From contig JBBROA010000068.1 in the NCBI GenBank assembly GCA_038229875.1, positions 1 to 23,798 of the forward strand: a DNA stretch of 23,798 bases, read 5' to 3'. Made by a program: the position numbers and the translations under genes. Numbering within the stretch: position 1 is the first letter of the stretch; each line of letters begins with the position of its first letter. Origin of the DNA: JALYUA01 sp038229875 (GTDB taxonomy: Bacteria > Acidobacteriota > Thermoanaerobaculia > UBA5066 > Gp7-AA6). Shown in pieces: positions 14,133 through 23,798 of this stretch. The notes beneath the pieces were generated by a model. That model saw nothing but the letters and a program-made list of their open reading frames with translations, made no database searches and was not told the DNA's origin.

Positions 14133-15479
14133 TCAGCTCGCGGAAAACGCGCAGTCGAGACTCTCTCGGACCATGCGGCCCGTCCGGCGCACGTCCGCTT
14201 CTGTGTGCGCCACCGAGAGAAACCACGCTTCGAACTGCGCGGGCGGGAGAAAGATCCCGCGCTCGCGCATGGCGTGGAAGAAAGCCGCATAACGCGCTGT
14301 TTCGCTCCGCTTTGCCGCGGCGAAGTCGTGAAGCTCTCCAGGCGCGAAGAACAGGGTCGAGAGGGACGCGACCCTCTGGTAGCTCACGCGGTCGGCCACT
14401 CCCGCTCCGGAGATCGCCTCGCGCACGCTCTCCTCGAGAAGCGCGCCGAGGCGCTCGAGCATCGGGTACGGCGGGCGCCGCGCGATTTCTCCGAGCATCG
14501 CAAGCCCCGCCTCCATCGCGAGCGGGTTGCCCGAGAGAGTTCCCGCCTGGTACACCGGGCCGGCGGGCGCCATTCTGGACATGAGCTCGCGCGAGCCGCC
14601 GTACGCCCCGACGGGCAGTCCGCCGCCCAGGATCTTTCCGAGCGTCGTCAGATCCGGGAGGACGCCGAAGCGCTCCTGAGCGCCGCCCGGACCGAGGCGA
14701 AACCCGCTGATCACCTCGTCGAAGACAAGCAGCGCGCCGCGCTCGCGCGTCAGGCCGCGGACCGCCTCGAGATATCCGGGCCGGGGAGGCACGACGCCCA
14801 TGTTCGCCGCGAGCGGCTCGACGATGAACGCGGCGATCTCGCCCGGGAAGCAGTCGAACGTCGCGGCGAGCGCGCCGGCATCGTTGTACGGCACGACCGT
14901 CGTCAGCGCGGCGAGCGAGTCGGGCACTCCGGGGCTTCCCGCGATGCCGAGGGTCGCAACGCCGGAGCCGGCGGCGACGAGAAAGGCGTCGCCATGGCCG
15001 TGGTACCCCCCGTCCGTCTTCACGATCCGGGCGCGTCCCGTCGCTGCGCGCGCGAGGCGGATTGCGGTCATCGTCGCTTCGGTCCCGGAGCTGACGAACC
15101 GCACCATCTCGATCGAAGGAACCATCGCGGCGACGCGGCCAGCGAGACGCACCTCGAGCTCGGTCGGCGCGCCGAAGGACGTGCCGCGGCGGATTGCCCT
15201 CGAGAGCGCGTTCCGGACGAAGAGCGGCGCGTGCCCGAAGAGGTGCGGCCCGTAGGACTGCACGTAGTCGATGTAGGAGCGGCCGTCCGCGTCCCGCAGG
15301 CGCGCTCCCCGGCCGGAGGCGGCAAAAAACGGCTCGCCGCCGACGGACGCGAAAGAGCGCACAGGAGAGCTGACGCCGCCGGGCATCAGGGCGGTCGCGC
15401 GGCGGAAAAGCGCCTTCGATTTGACACCGGCGGCCGCCGCTCGGGCGCGGGCGCGGCGATTGCCGCGCTTCTGCTTCAA
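14133..15479 (-). CDS. hemL: Glutamate-1-semialdehyde 2,1-aminomutase
   Basis: HemL is the PLP enzyme that turns glutamate-1-semialdehyde into 5-aminolevulinate, the second step of the C5 heme route. The PLP lysine is Lys282 in TTLGKILGGGLPVGAYGG. Other family marks are LMPGGVSSPVRSF, YIDYVQSYGPHLFGHAP, RFVSSGTEATMTAIRLARAA, and VFDEVISGFRL with the PLP-contacting Asp. The 448-residue length is slightly long because of an Arg/Ala-rich leader of about 20 residues. The TTG start lies 4 nt after the hemB stop, so translation is probably coupled. The leader is not conserved, so the exact start is uncertain. It is the last gene of the heme operon. Confidence 0.96.
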   Translation of the reverse strand: MKQKRGNRRARARAAAAGVKSKALFRRATALMPGGVSSPVRSFASVGGEPFFAASGRGARLRDADGRSYIDYVQSYGPHLFGHAPLFVRNALSRAIRRGTSFGAPTELEVRLAGRVAAMVPSIEMVRFVSSGTEATMTAIRLARAATGRARIVKTDGGYHGHGDAFLVAAGSGVATLGIAGSPGVPDSLAALTTVVPYNDAGALAATFDCFPGEIAAFIVEPLAANMGVVPPRPGYLEAVRGLTRERGALLVFDEVISGFRLGPGGAQERFGVLPDLTTLGKILGGGLPVGAYGGSRELMSRMAPAGPVYQAGTLSGNPLAMEAGLAMLGEIARRPPYPMLERLGALLEESVREAISGAGVADRVSYQRVASLSTLFFAPGELHDFAAAKRSETARYAAFFHAMRERGIFLPPAQFEAWFLSVAHTEADVRRTGRMVRESLDCAFSAS

Positions 15480-15483
15480 CGCT

Positions 15484-16476
15484 TCACGCGGGAAGGCCTC
15501 CCGCGGCGATCCAGCGGGCGGCGTCGAGCGCGTGGTATGTGAGCACGAAATCCGCTCCCGCGCGGACGATCCCCGTCAGGATCTCGAGGACGATTCGCTG
15601 CTCGTCGATCCATCCGTTTGCGGCGGCCGCCTTCACCATGGCGTACTCCCCCGACACGTTGTACGCCGCGATCGGCGTGTCGAAGCTCTCGCGGGCTTCG
15701 CGGATCACGTCGAGGTAGGCGAGCGCGGGCTTCACCATCACCGCGTCCGCCCCCTCTTCGAGATCGAGCGCGATTTCGCGCATCGCCTCGCGCCGGTTGG
15801 AGGGGTCCATCTGGTAGCCGCGCCGGTCGCCGAACTTGGGGGCGGAGTCCGCCGCCTCGCGGAACGGGCCGTAGAACGCCGAGGCGAACTTCGCGGAGTA
15901 AGCGAGGATCGCGATCTCGGCGAAGCCTTCCTCGTCGAGTCCTTCCCGGATCGCGGCGACGCGGCCGTCCATCATGTCGGAGGGCGCGACGACGTCTGCG
16001 CCCGCCCGCGCGTGCGAGAGGGCGCATCGCGCGAGCAGCGGCAGCGTCGCGTCGTTGTCGACCTCTCCGTCGCGGATCACCCCGCAGTGGCCGTGCGACG
16101 TGTACTCGTCGAGACAGACGTCGGTGATGACGAGAAGGCCGGGCACTTCCTTCTTCAGGAGCCGGACCGTCGTCTGGACGGCGGCGTCGTCGTCCCAACC
16201 TTCGCTGCCCGCCTCGTCCTTGCGCTCCGGGATGCCGAAGAGGATGACCGCGGGCACGCGCGCCGAGGAGAGCTCCTGGCACGCCGCGAGCGCCTCGTCG
16301 GGCGAAAGGCGGAAGACGCCCGGGAGGGACGAGATCTCTTCGCGCACCGCGCGGCCGTGGCGCACGAAGAGGGGCGCAACCAGCTGATCGCAGGAGAGCC
16401 GCGTCTCCCGGACGAGCCGGCGCAGGGCCGGGCTCCGGCGCAGCCGCCGGGAACGCTGAGTCGGAAACGGGCTCAC
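15484..16476 (-). CDS. hemB: Porphobilinogen synthase (5-aminolevulinate dehydratase)
   Basis: HemB condenses two 5-aminolevulinate molecules to porphobilinogen in the cytosol. The two Schiff-base lysines are Lys196 (AYSAKFASAFYGPFR) and Lys249 (ADAVMVKPALAYLD). The metal motif reads DVCLDEYTSHGHCG (residues 119-132). Classic zinc enzymes have three Cys (C-x-C and C); here the middle one is Asp123, with Cys121 and Cys131 kept. The allosteric-magnesium region and 'RRGYQMDPSNRREAMRE' are normal. The GTG start at 16476 is 9 nt after the hemD stop, and the 330-residue length is standard. It is part of the hemXACDBL-type operon. Confidence 0.97.
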   Translation of the reverse strand: MSPFPTQRSRRLRRSPALRRLVRETRLSCDQLVAPLFVRHGRAVREEISSLPGVFRLSPDEALAACQELSSARVPAVILFGIPERKDEAGSEGWDDDAAVQTTVRLLKKEVPGLLVITDVCLDEYTSHGHCGVIRDGEVDNDATLPLLARCALSHARAGADVVAPSDMMDGRVAAIREGLDEEGFAEIAILAYSAKFASAFYGPFREAADSAPKFGDRRGYQMDPSNRREAMREIALDLEEGADAVMVKPALAYLDVIREARESFDTPIAAYNVSGEYAMVKAAAANGWIDEQRIVLEILTGIVRAGADFVLTYHALDAARWIAAGGLPA

Positions 16477-16485
16477 GCGCGGAAT

Positions 16486-17226
16486 CTATGCCGTGCGTCC
16501 CTCCGCGGCAAGCTCCCCGAGCCGGTCGAGGATCGAATCGAAGGTGGGCTCGCGCGACGTTTCTACGCGATCGATGCCGTGCGAGCCGAGGTAGCGCCCC
16601 GTGAACCGACCGAGCACGACCGCGGGCATCGCCCGGAGACGCGCCATGGCCGCGGGGGTCGCCTTCGAGAAGAGCCAGCGCGCCGCGGCCGGCGAGGTGG
16701 TCGCCAGGGCGAAGAAGGCGCCGCCCGCCACCTGCCCGTCGAGATCCGGATCGGCGGGGACCGGAAGCTTCCGGTACAGCACGATCGGCCGCAGCCGCGC
16801 GCCTCGCGCGGCGAGAGCCTCGGGAAGCTCCACGGTCGCGTCTTCGCCGCGCGGAAGGATGACCCGCCACCCCTCCAGGCGCTTCGGCAGGCGGTCGAGA
16901 ACGCTCGACCCGGATCCGGCGGCGACGATGGCCGGCTCGACACCGAAGTCGCGCAGCGCGGACGCCGTCGCCTCGCCGACCGCGGCGACCTTTCCCTTCG
17001 CGAGGCTCGCGGAAAAGAGACGCGCCCGATTCGCGTCCTCGAAAAAGATCCGTACGGCCACCTGGCTCGTGAAGACCGCGAGGGCCGCCGGCTCCTCGAG
17101 CACGTCGGTCGCCGCCGCGAGCGGCTCGATGCGGTGGCTGATCTTCTCGAAGACTTCAAACCCGGAATCGCGGGAGCGCGGGAAATCGGCGGCGCCGGAG
17201 CGGACGAGCAGCGCGCGAGGAATCAC
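16486..17226 (-). CDS. hemD: Uroporphyrinogen-III synthase
   Basis: HemD closes and inverts ring D of hydroxymethylbilane to make uroporphyrinogen III. The family is poorly conserved, so the call combines fold-like signatures and position. Readable marks are ALLVRSGAADFPRSRDSGFEV near the start (split by a loop), 'AALAVFTSQVAVRIFFED', KGKVAAVGEATASALRDFGVEP, RVILPRGEDATVELPEALAARG and 'ALATTSPAAARWLF'. The 246-residue length fits. The GTG start at 17226 overlaps the hemC stop in GTGA, so the upstream extension of the open frame is only the antisense-free shadow of hemC. It lies between hemC and hemB, its usual place in this operon type. Confidence 0.93.
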   Translation of the reverse strand: MIPRALLVRSGAADFPRSRDSGFEVFEKISHRIEPLAAATDVLEEPAALAVFTSQVAVRIFFEDANRARLFSASLAKGKVAAVGEATASALRDFGVEPAIVAAGSGSSVLDRLPKRLEGWRVILPRGEDATVELPEALAARGARLRPIVLYRKLPVPADPDLDGQVAGGAFFALATTSPAAARWLFSKATPAAMARLRAMPAVVLGRFTGRYLGSHGIDRVETSREPTFDSILDRLGELAAEGRTA

Positions 17227-18158
17227 TCCCGCGCCTCTTCGAGCAGCGGGCCGGCGCCGCGGGCGAGGAGCTGGTCCGCGACTCTCTCCGACAGCTCTTC
17301 CGGGGCATCGGCCGGTCCCTCTGCTTCCTCCCGCATCGCGACGCGGCCGTCGAGCGAATAGACGCCGGCCGACAGCCGCATGCGGTCGCCGGAGATCACC
17401 GCGCGTCCCGCAAGCGGGGCCCGGCAGCCGGCGTGCAGCCGCCGGAGCAGCCCTCGTTCGGCGAGGACCTCGGCGTGCGAATCGGCGTGGTCGAGCCGGG
17501 CGAGGACCTCGAGCACGGCGGAGTCCCCTTCGCGCGCCATCAGCGCGAGGGCTCCCTGCCCGACGGCGGGAAGAAGCAGCTCGGGGCCGAACACGTCGTC
17601 GATCTCCGACAGCCGGCCGAGTCGCGCGAGTCCCGCGCGCGCGAGGACGATCGCATCCCACCGTCCCTCCTCGAGCCGCCGGATCCGGGTGTCGACGTTG
17701 CCTCGCGCCTCTGTCACCGAGAGGTCGGGGCGGGCGGAAAGCAGTTGCGCGCGGCGGCGGGGACTCCCCGTGCCGATGCGCGCGCCCGGGGGCAGCTCCG
17801 CGAACGTCCGGCGCGGCCGGGAGACGAGGATGTCGCTCGCGTCTTCCCGCTTCGGAACGGCGGCGAGGACGAGACCTGCGGGAAGCTCGGCCGGAAGATC
17901 CTTCAGGCTGTGGACGCCGACGTCGGCGCGGCCGTCGAGCAGCGCCTCGTCGATCTCCTTCGTGAAGACGCCCTTGCCGGTGATCGCCGCGTCGAGATGC
18001 GAGAGCTGGTCGCCGGTCGTGCGGTACGTCGCGATCTCGGTGTCCGTCCACGCGGAGAGCGCCCGCGCCGTGAGCTCGACCTGCGCGAGCGACAGGGCGC
18101 TGCCCCGGGCGGCGAGGCGCAGCAAGCCGCGCACGGCGGGCGGCCGTCCCGCGCTCAC
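17223..18158 (-). CDS. hemC: Hydroxymethylbilane synthase (porphobilinogen deaminase)
   Basis: HemC polymerises four porphobilinogens into hydroxymethylbilane on a covalent dipyrromethane cofactor. The cofactor Cys is Cys245 in LHAGCRAPLAG. The catalytic Asp is in HSLKDLPAELP (Asp87). Other marks are the start LRLAARGSALSLAQVE, TTGDQ, GKGVFTKEIDEALLDGRADV, RIGTGSPRRRAQL and LPAVGQGALALMARE. The open frame extends upstream to 18404, but the GTG at 18158 gives the family N-terminus, a typical 311 residues, and a 4-nt GTGA overlap with the hemA stop. It is translationally coupled to hemA and hemD. Confidence 0.96.
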   Translation of the reverse strand: MSAGRPPAVRGLLRLAARGSALSLAQVELTARALSAWTDTEIATYRTTGDQLSHLDAAITGKGVFTKEIDEALLDGRADVGVHSLKDLPAELPAGLVLAAVPKREDASDILVSRPRRTFAELPPGARIGTGSPRRRAQLLSARPDLSVTEARGNVDTRIRRLEEGRWDAIVLARAGLARLGRLSEIDDVFGPELLLPAVGQGALALMAREGDSAVLEVLARLDHADSHAEVLAERGLLRRLHAGCRAPLAGRAVISGDRMRLSAGVYSLDGRVAMREEAEGPADAPEELSERVADQLLARGAGPLLEEARE

Positions 18159-19423
18159 TCGTCTTCGTCCAGGCGGAACAGGTGGCGAACGGCCTCGACG
18201 CGATCGAGCCGGCGCCCGGCGTCCGTTTCGGATTTCAAACGCCGCATCGGCTCGTGGAGCAGGCGCGAGGCGAGGGAGTTCGCGAAGGCCGCGAAACGTT
18301 CCCGATCCGACGCGGGTACCCTCGCGAGCTCCTCGTCGCGGATCCGGTCGAGGTGCCCCCGGAGGCCGATCACGGTCGGAACGACGGAGAGGTTGCCCAT
18401 CCACGCGAGGAATTTCGAAAGGTCTTCTTCGAGGATCTCTTCCGCGCGGGGCACCTCGCGCGCGCGCCGGCGACGGTTTGCCTCCGCGACCGTCTCGAGA
18501 TCATTCACGCCGTAGACGAACGTGTTGTAGACGTCGCGCACCGACGGCTCGATGTCGGCTGGCACCGCGAGGTCCAGGAAAAACATGGGGCGCGCGCGCC
18601 GCTGTCGCATCGCGTTTTCGACGTCCTCGCGCCGCACGACCGGACGCGGGCTCGCGGTGGTGCCGACCACCACGTCGGCCGAGGCGAGCTCCCGGACGAT
18701 GTCCTCCCACGCGACCGCGGTTCCGCACACCCTGCTGGCGAGAGCCTCCGCCTTCTCCGGGGTCCGGTTGGCGATCCTCAGGTCGCGCACTCCCGCGTCG
18801 AGCGCCTGCCTCGCGAACAGGCTGCCGGTCTCCCCCGCCCCGAGGACGAGCACGGTGCGCCGCGACAGGTCGCCGAAGATCTTCGTGGCGAGCTCGAACC
18901 CGATCGACACCACCGACAGCGGATGCCGTCCGATCTCCGTTTCGGAGCGCACGCGCTTTCCGGCGGCCACGGCCGATTCGAAGAGCCTGTGGAGCACGGC
19001 GCGCGTGGCTCCGGACTCGCGCGCGATGCGGAGCGCCTTCCGGACCTGCCCGAGAACCTCGCTCTCCCCGAGCGCCATCGAGTCGAGGCCGGACGCCACC
19101 CGGAAGAGGTGCCGCGCAGCGTCCGCGCCCTCCCGGCGGAAGCCCGCGCGAGAGAGCGCCTCGGGTTCCAACCCGCGCCACTCCGAGACGTACCGCGTCA
19201 CGAGGTCTCCCGCGTCGGCGCCCTCGGAGAACAGGCCGTAAATTTCGCTGCGATGGCAGGTAGAGACGATGACGCCTTCCGAGACGATCCCCTTTCCGAG
19301 CAGGGACCGGAGCGCTTCGCTCACTTCGTCGGCGGACAGCGCGATCCGGTCCCGAACCGAGCTTTCCGTCACACGGAAGTTCCAGCCGAGCAGGAGGAGA
19401 CGCGCCTCGGCGGCCGGGCTCAT
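18155..19423 (-). CDS. hemA: Glutamyl-tRNA reductase
   Basis: HemA reduces glutamyl-tRNA to glutamate-1-semialdehyde with NADPH, the first and usually regulated step of the C5 route. The catalytic Cys is Cys56 in VIVSTCHRSEIYG (the usual form is TCNRxE; His for Asn here). The substrate-binding region GLDSMALGESEVLGQVRKAL and the NADPH motif GAGETG (195-200) are clear, followed by a dimerisation tail. The N-terminus reads LGWNFRVTESSVRDRIALS where family members usually have G.NH.taPv..RE. The open frame runs on upstream, but the ATG at 19423 overlaps the previous stop in ATGA and gives the right N-terminus and 422 residues. Confidence 0.96.
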   Translation of the reverse strand: MSPAAEARLLLLGWNFRVTESSVRDRIALSADEVSEALRSLLGKGIVSEGVIVSTCHRSEIYGLFSEGADAGDLVTRYVSEWRGLEPEALSRAGFRREGADAARHLFRVASGLDSMALGESEVLGQVRKALRIARESGATRAVLHRLFESAVAAGKRVRSETEIGRHPLSVVSIGFELATKIFGDLSRRTVLVLGAGETGSLFARQALDAGVRDLRIANRTPEKAEALASRVCGTAVAWEDIVRELASADVVVGTTASPRPVVRREDVENAMRQRRARPMFFLDLAVPADIEPSVRDVYNTFVYGVNDLETVAEANRRRRAREVPRAEEILEEDLSKFLAWMGNLSVVPTVIGLRGHLDRIRDEELARVPASDRERFAAFANSLASRLLHEPMRRLKSETDAGRRLDRVEAVRHLFRLDEDE

Positions 19424-20247
19424 CGGAATCCGTGCGACCGGGAGAGATACATGTTGACGATGGTGTAGGAGAAGAGCACGAGGCCGTACCCGACGATCGA
19501 GAGGATCGCGACCCTCGGCCCCTTCCAGCCCCGCCGCTCCATCCACAGCAGGAATCCGTACAGCGCGAGTGTCGCGAGCGCCCACTCGATCTTGGGATCG
19601 CCCATCGACGTCCAGACGCGGTTTGCCCAGAGGAGTCCAAAGACGACGGAGGCGCCGAGCACCGCCAGGCCGATCGTGACGCTCGTCCGGTTCATGCGGC
19701 CGATCACCTCGAGAGGAGGGAGCCGTGCGAAGAGAACGCCCGTGCGTCCCCTCCGGATCTGCCGGTTCTGCACGAGGTAGAGGACCGACAGGACGAAGGA
19801 GAACGTGAAGGCCGCGTACGCGAGGATTCCGAAGGTGACGTGCAACGCGAAGAGCGAGCCGCGCATCTCGGCATCCGGCGCCGCGGCGTGCGCGGGCAGC
19901 AGCAGGCCCGCCGCCGAGAAGAGGGTGACGAACGGGATCAAGAACGGACCGATCGCACGCTCCCGGTGCCGGAAGAGGAGGGCCAGGTAGGACACGCCGA
20001 GCATCCACCCGAAGAGCGAAAGAGAGCCTCCGAAGCTGCGGTATGGAACCGAGTGGAGGGCCCGGGCCGTGATCTCGAGATCCGCGAAATGGATCGCCAG
20101 GCCCGCGGCGAGGAGGACGAGGCCGAGGGAGGTCCGGAGGATGGCGCCCGACGATCCCCTCCCGGGCTTCAAGAGCGAGAGGATCGAAAGCGCCTCGGCT
20201 CCCACGTAGAGAGCGACGGCGAGCCAGCCGAGCGCGTGCCATTCCAT
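19420..20247 (-). CDS. HemX/CcsA-like integral membrane protein
   Basis: This 275-residue inner-membrane protein belongs to the cytochrome c assembly/HemX group. It has about eight hydrophobic helices, a central SVPYRSFGGSLSLFGWMLGV segment that resembles a reduced tryptophan-rich heme-handling loop, and conserved-type histidines in FALHVTFGILAYAAF and MYLSRSHGFR. In Bacillus hem operons HemX sits next to hemA and lowers HemA levels; CcsA paralogues handle heme in cytochrome c maturation. Which of the two roles applies cannot be settled from sequence. The gene is first in the heme operon, and its stop overlaps the hemA start (ATGA). No Shine-Dalgarno sequence precedes the ATG; TAGACT ends 10 nt before it. 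Confidence 0.85.
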   Translation of the reverse strand: MEWHALGWLAVALYVGAEALSILSLLKPGRGSSGAILRTSLGLVLLAAGLAIHFADLEITARALHSVPYRSFGGSLSLFGWMLGVSYLALLFRHRERAIGPFLIPFVTLFSAAGLLLPAHAAAPDAEMRGSLFALHVTFGILAYAAFTFSFVLSVLYLVQNRQIRRGRTGVLFARLPPLEVIGRMNRTSVTIGLAVLGASVVFGLLWANRVWTSMGDPKIEWALATLALYGFLLWMERRGWKGPRVAILSIVGYGLVLFSYTIVNMYLSRSHGFR

Positions 20248-20257
20248 CGGCTGACCG

Positions 20258-20263
20258 AGTCTA
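20258..20263 (-). promoter_or_regulatory. Candidate -10 box of the heme operon
   Basis: TAGACT on the minus strand, 10 nt before the first start codon of the operon, and identical to the -10 hexamer upstream of acnA. No good -35. The 103-bp gap to yceI also allows read-through from that gene. Confidence 0.35.
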
Positions 20264-20350
20264 CCGGATGGACCCCTTCACGGCGCTTCCGGGCCGCGGG
20301 TCCCGGCGCCCCCTCGCCGGGGACGCCGGCTCCGGCGGATCAGGGAAGGG

Positions 20351-21004
20351 TCAGCGTCCGGGCTTAGGAACCGCGGGGGCCGCGGGCGCCGCAGGTTTCG
20401 CGTCCTCGAGCGGCTTGTTGGCCTCGACCTGGATGTTGATCTCGACGTCGTCTCCGAGCATCACGCCGCCCGCATCGACCGCGCGGTTCCACGTGATCCC
20501 GTAGTCCTTACGCTCGATCGAGAACGAGGCGACCTCGAATCCAGCCTTCTCGACTTTGCCGGCCTTGAGAAACCCGCCGTGACGGACCGGGATGGTGATC
20601 GACTTCGTGACGCCGTGCATCGTGAAATCGCCGGTCACGTCGTACGCGTCTTTGCCCTTCGGCGTCACCTTCGTGCTCTTGAAGGTGATCGTGGGGAACT
20701 TTTCGGCGTCGAAGAAGTCCGCGGACTTCAGGTGCTTGTCGCGGTTGTCGGCGCCCGTGTCGATCGACGCCGCCTGGATCGTCAGGTCGACGCGGGACGC
20801 GGCGGGGTTCTGCCGGTCGAGCGTGGCCGACCCCTCGAAGTCGCGGAATCGGCCTTCGACCTTCGACACGAAGTGCCGGATGCGGAACCCGACGAGGCTG
20901 TGCGCCTTGTCGAATTGAAAGGTCTCGGGGGCGGCAAAAGCCGCGGAGGCGGTGAGCACGGCCGCGGCGGCCAGGATCGCGATCCTCTTCATCATTTTCA
21001 TCAT
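20351..21004 (-). CDS. YceI-family periplasmic lipid-binding-like protein
   Basis: YceI proteins form a lipocalin-like beta barrel that binds polyisoprenoids or other lipids in the periplasm. The mature part starts PETFQFDKAHSLVGFRIRH, followed by FVSKVEGRFRDFEGSATLD, 'LTIQAASIDTGADNRDKHLKSADFFDAEKFPTITF' in pieces, 'YDVTGDFTMHGVTKSITIPV' and KDYGITWNRAVDAGGVMLGDDV, all standard family marks. The signal peptide MMKMMKRIAILAAAAVLTAS is followed by AAFA-A. The ATG at 21004 is chosen because it follows GGGAGAA; the open frame upstream is basic, non-family sequence. A Pro/Ala-rich tail of about 20 residues is extra. The gene lies upstream of the heme operon, same strand, and divergent from acnA. 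Confidence 0.93.
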   Translation of the reverse strand: MMKMMKRIAILAAAAVLTASAAFAAPETFQFDKAHSLVGFRIRHFVSKVEGRFRDFEGSATLDRQNPAASRVDLTIQAASIDTGADNRDKHLKSADFFDAEKFPTITFKSTKVTPKGKDAYDVTGDFTMHGVTKSITIPVRHGGFLKAGKVEKAGFEVASFSIERKDYGITWNRAVDAGGVMLGDDVEINIQVEANKPLEDAKPAAPAAPAVPKPGR

Positions 21005-21132
21005 CCGGTTCTCCCTGTTGTTGCGTTTGCGCGGCAACACGCCGCGATCTCGAGTCCGTCTGGAATCGGTTCTTCCGCAAACTATGCCATCCGGGCGGTC
21101 AAGGGTTCGTCTCCGGCGAAAACGGCTTTCCC

Positions 21133-21161
21133 TTGACCTGTCCCGGGCGGCTTCATAGACT
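21133..21161 (+). promoter_or_regulatory. Sigma70-like promoter of acnA
   Basis: TTGACC (21133-21138), a 17-bp spacer, then TAGACT (21156-21161). Both hexamers are close to consensus and the spacing is ideal. The expected start is near 21168, giving a leader of about 45 nt before the ATG at 21213. Confidence 0.7.
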
Positions 21162-21187
21162 GCGTTTCCGATCCGAAACGCCCTCTC

Positions 21188-21203
21188 GAGGAGGATTCTC
21201 CTT
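21188..21203 (+). promoter_or_regulatory. acnA: Small hairpin holding the acnA Shine-Dalgarno sequence
   Basis: AGGAG (21189-21193), loop GATT, CTCCT (21198-21202), with a possible G-U pair outside. The stem contains the only good ribosome-binding sequence upstream of acnA. It lies about 18 nt from the ATG, further than usual. Confidence 0.45.
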
Positions 21204-21212
21204 CCCCAGCCG

Positions 21213-23798
<2,586 letters not shown>

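Noticed and set aside
15421..17361. 646-codon plus-strand frame across hemL, hemB and hemD
   Set aside because: It spans three well-supported genes on the other strand and has no family motifs.
17380..19263. 627-codon plus-strand frame opposite hemC and hemA
   Set aside because: Arg/Ser/Pro-rich shadow of two clear genes.
21084..21118. TTGACC on the minus strand as a yceI promoter
   Set aside because: The -35 looks good, but the only -10-like hexamer, TAGTTT, is 12 bp away, which is too close.

Overview
This 23.8 kb window is a high-GC bacterial chromosome segment with dense housekeeping genes on both strands. There are no phage, plasmid, CRISPR or rRNA genes. Strong G/C bias at third codon positions makes long antisense reading frames common; these were set aside. 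The heme gene order, a C-terminal beta domain that I associate with acidobacterial secreted proteins, and the mix of short leaders suggest an uncultured Acidobacteriota-like organism. That placement is inference, not proof.

Left part (1-7.2 kb). A fragment of a probable histidine ammonia-lyase runs off the left edge, divergent from purA (adenylosuccinate synthase). A small Thr/Gly-rich exported protein follows. It converges on a PAS-type sensor histidine kinase whose last catalytic segment is frameshifted. Then come tRNA-Lys(TTT), a secreted beta-propeller protein, a YncE-like beta-propeller protein and a small cytosolic protein.

Middle part (7.2-14.1 kb). A 183-bp MITE-like fold-back element with CTAG at both ends sits beside a possible panB relic and supplies the stop codon of an ACT-domain gene. 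Upstream of that gene are two small genes easily missed because they lack ATG starts. Next are an unknown membrane protein, five perfect-or-nearly-perfect 16-bp tandem repeats in the leader of a DUF481 outer-membrane protein, a 304-bp inverted-repeat-bounded element between convergent genes, a POT-family peptide transporter, and a CPA2 cation/proton antiporter split by one extra G in a G5 run.

Right part (14.1-23.8 kb). A compact minus-strand heme operon reads hemX/ccsA-like, hemA, hemC, hemD, hemB, hemL, with GTGA/ATGA overlaps at three junctions. It encodes the C5 route from glutamyl-tRNA towards uroporphyrinogen III. HemL and HemA flank the same intermediate, glutamate-1-semialdehyde. A YceI-family protein lies upstream on the same strand. 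Divergent from it is aconitase acnA, cut by the right edge, with a good sigma70-like promoter and a Shine-Dalgarno sequence inside a small hairpin.

I did not find a clear new multi-gene defence or metabolic system. The best leads are the two intergenic elements, the 16-bp repeats, a set of SD-less genes with a -10 hexamer 6-10 nt before the start codon, the hidden small genes, and the Cys-to-Asp change in the HemB metal motif.
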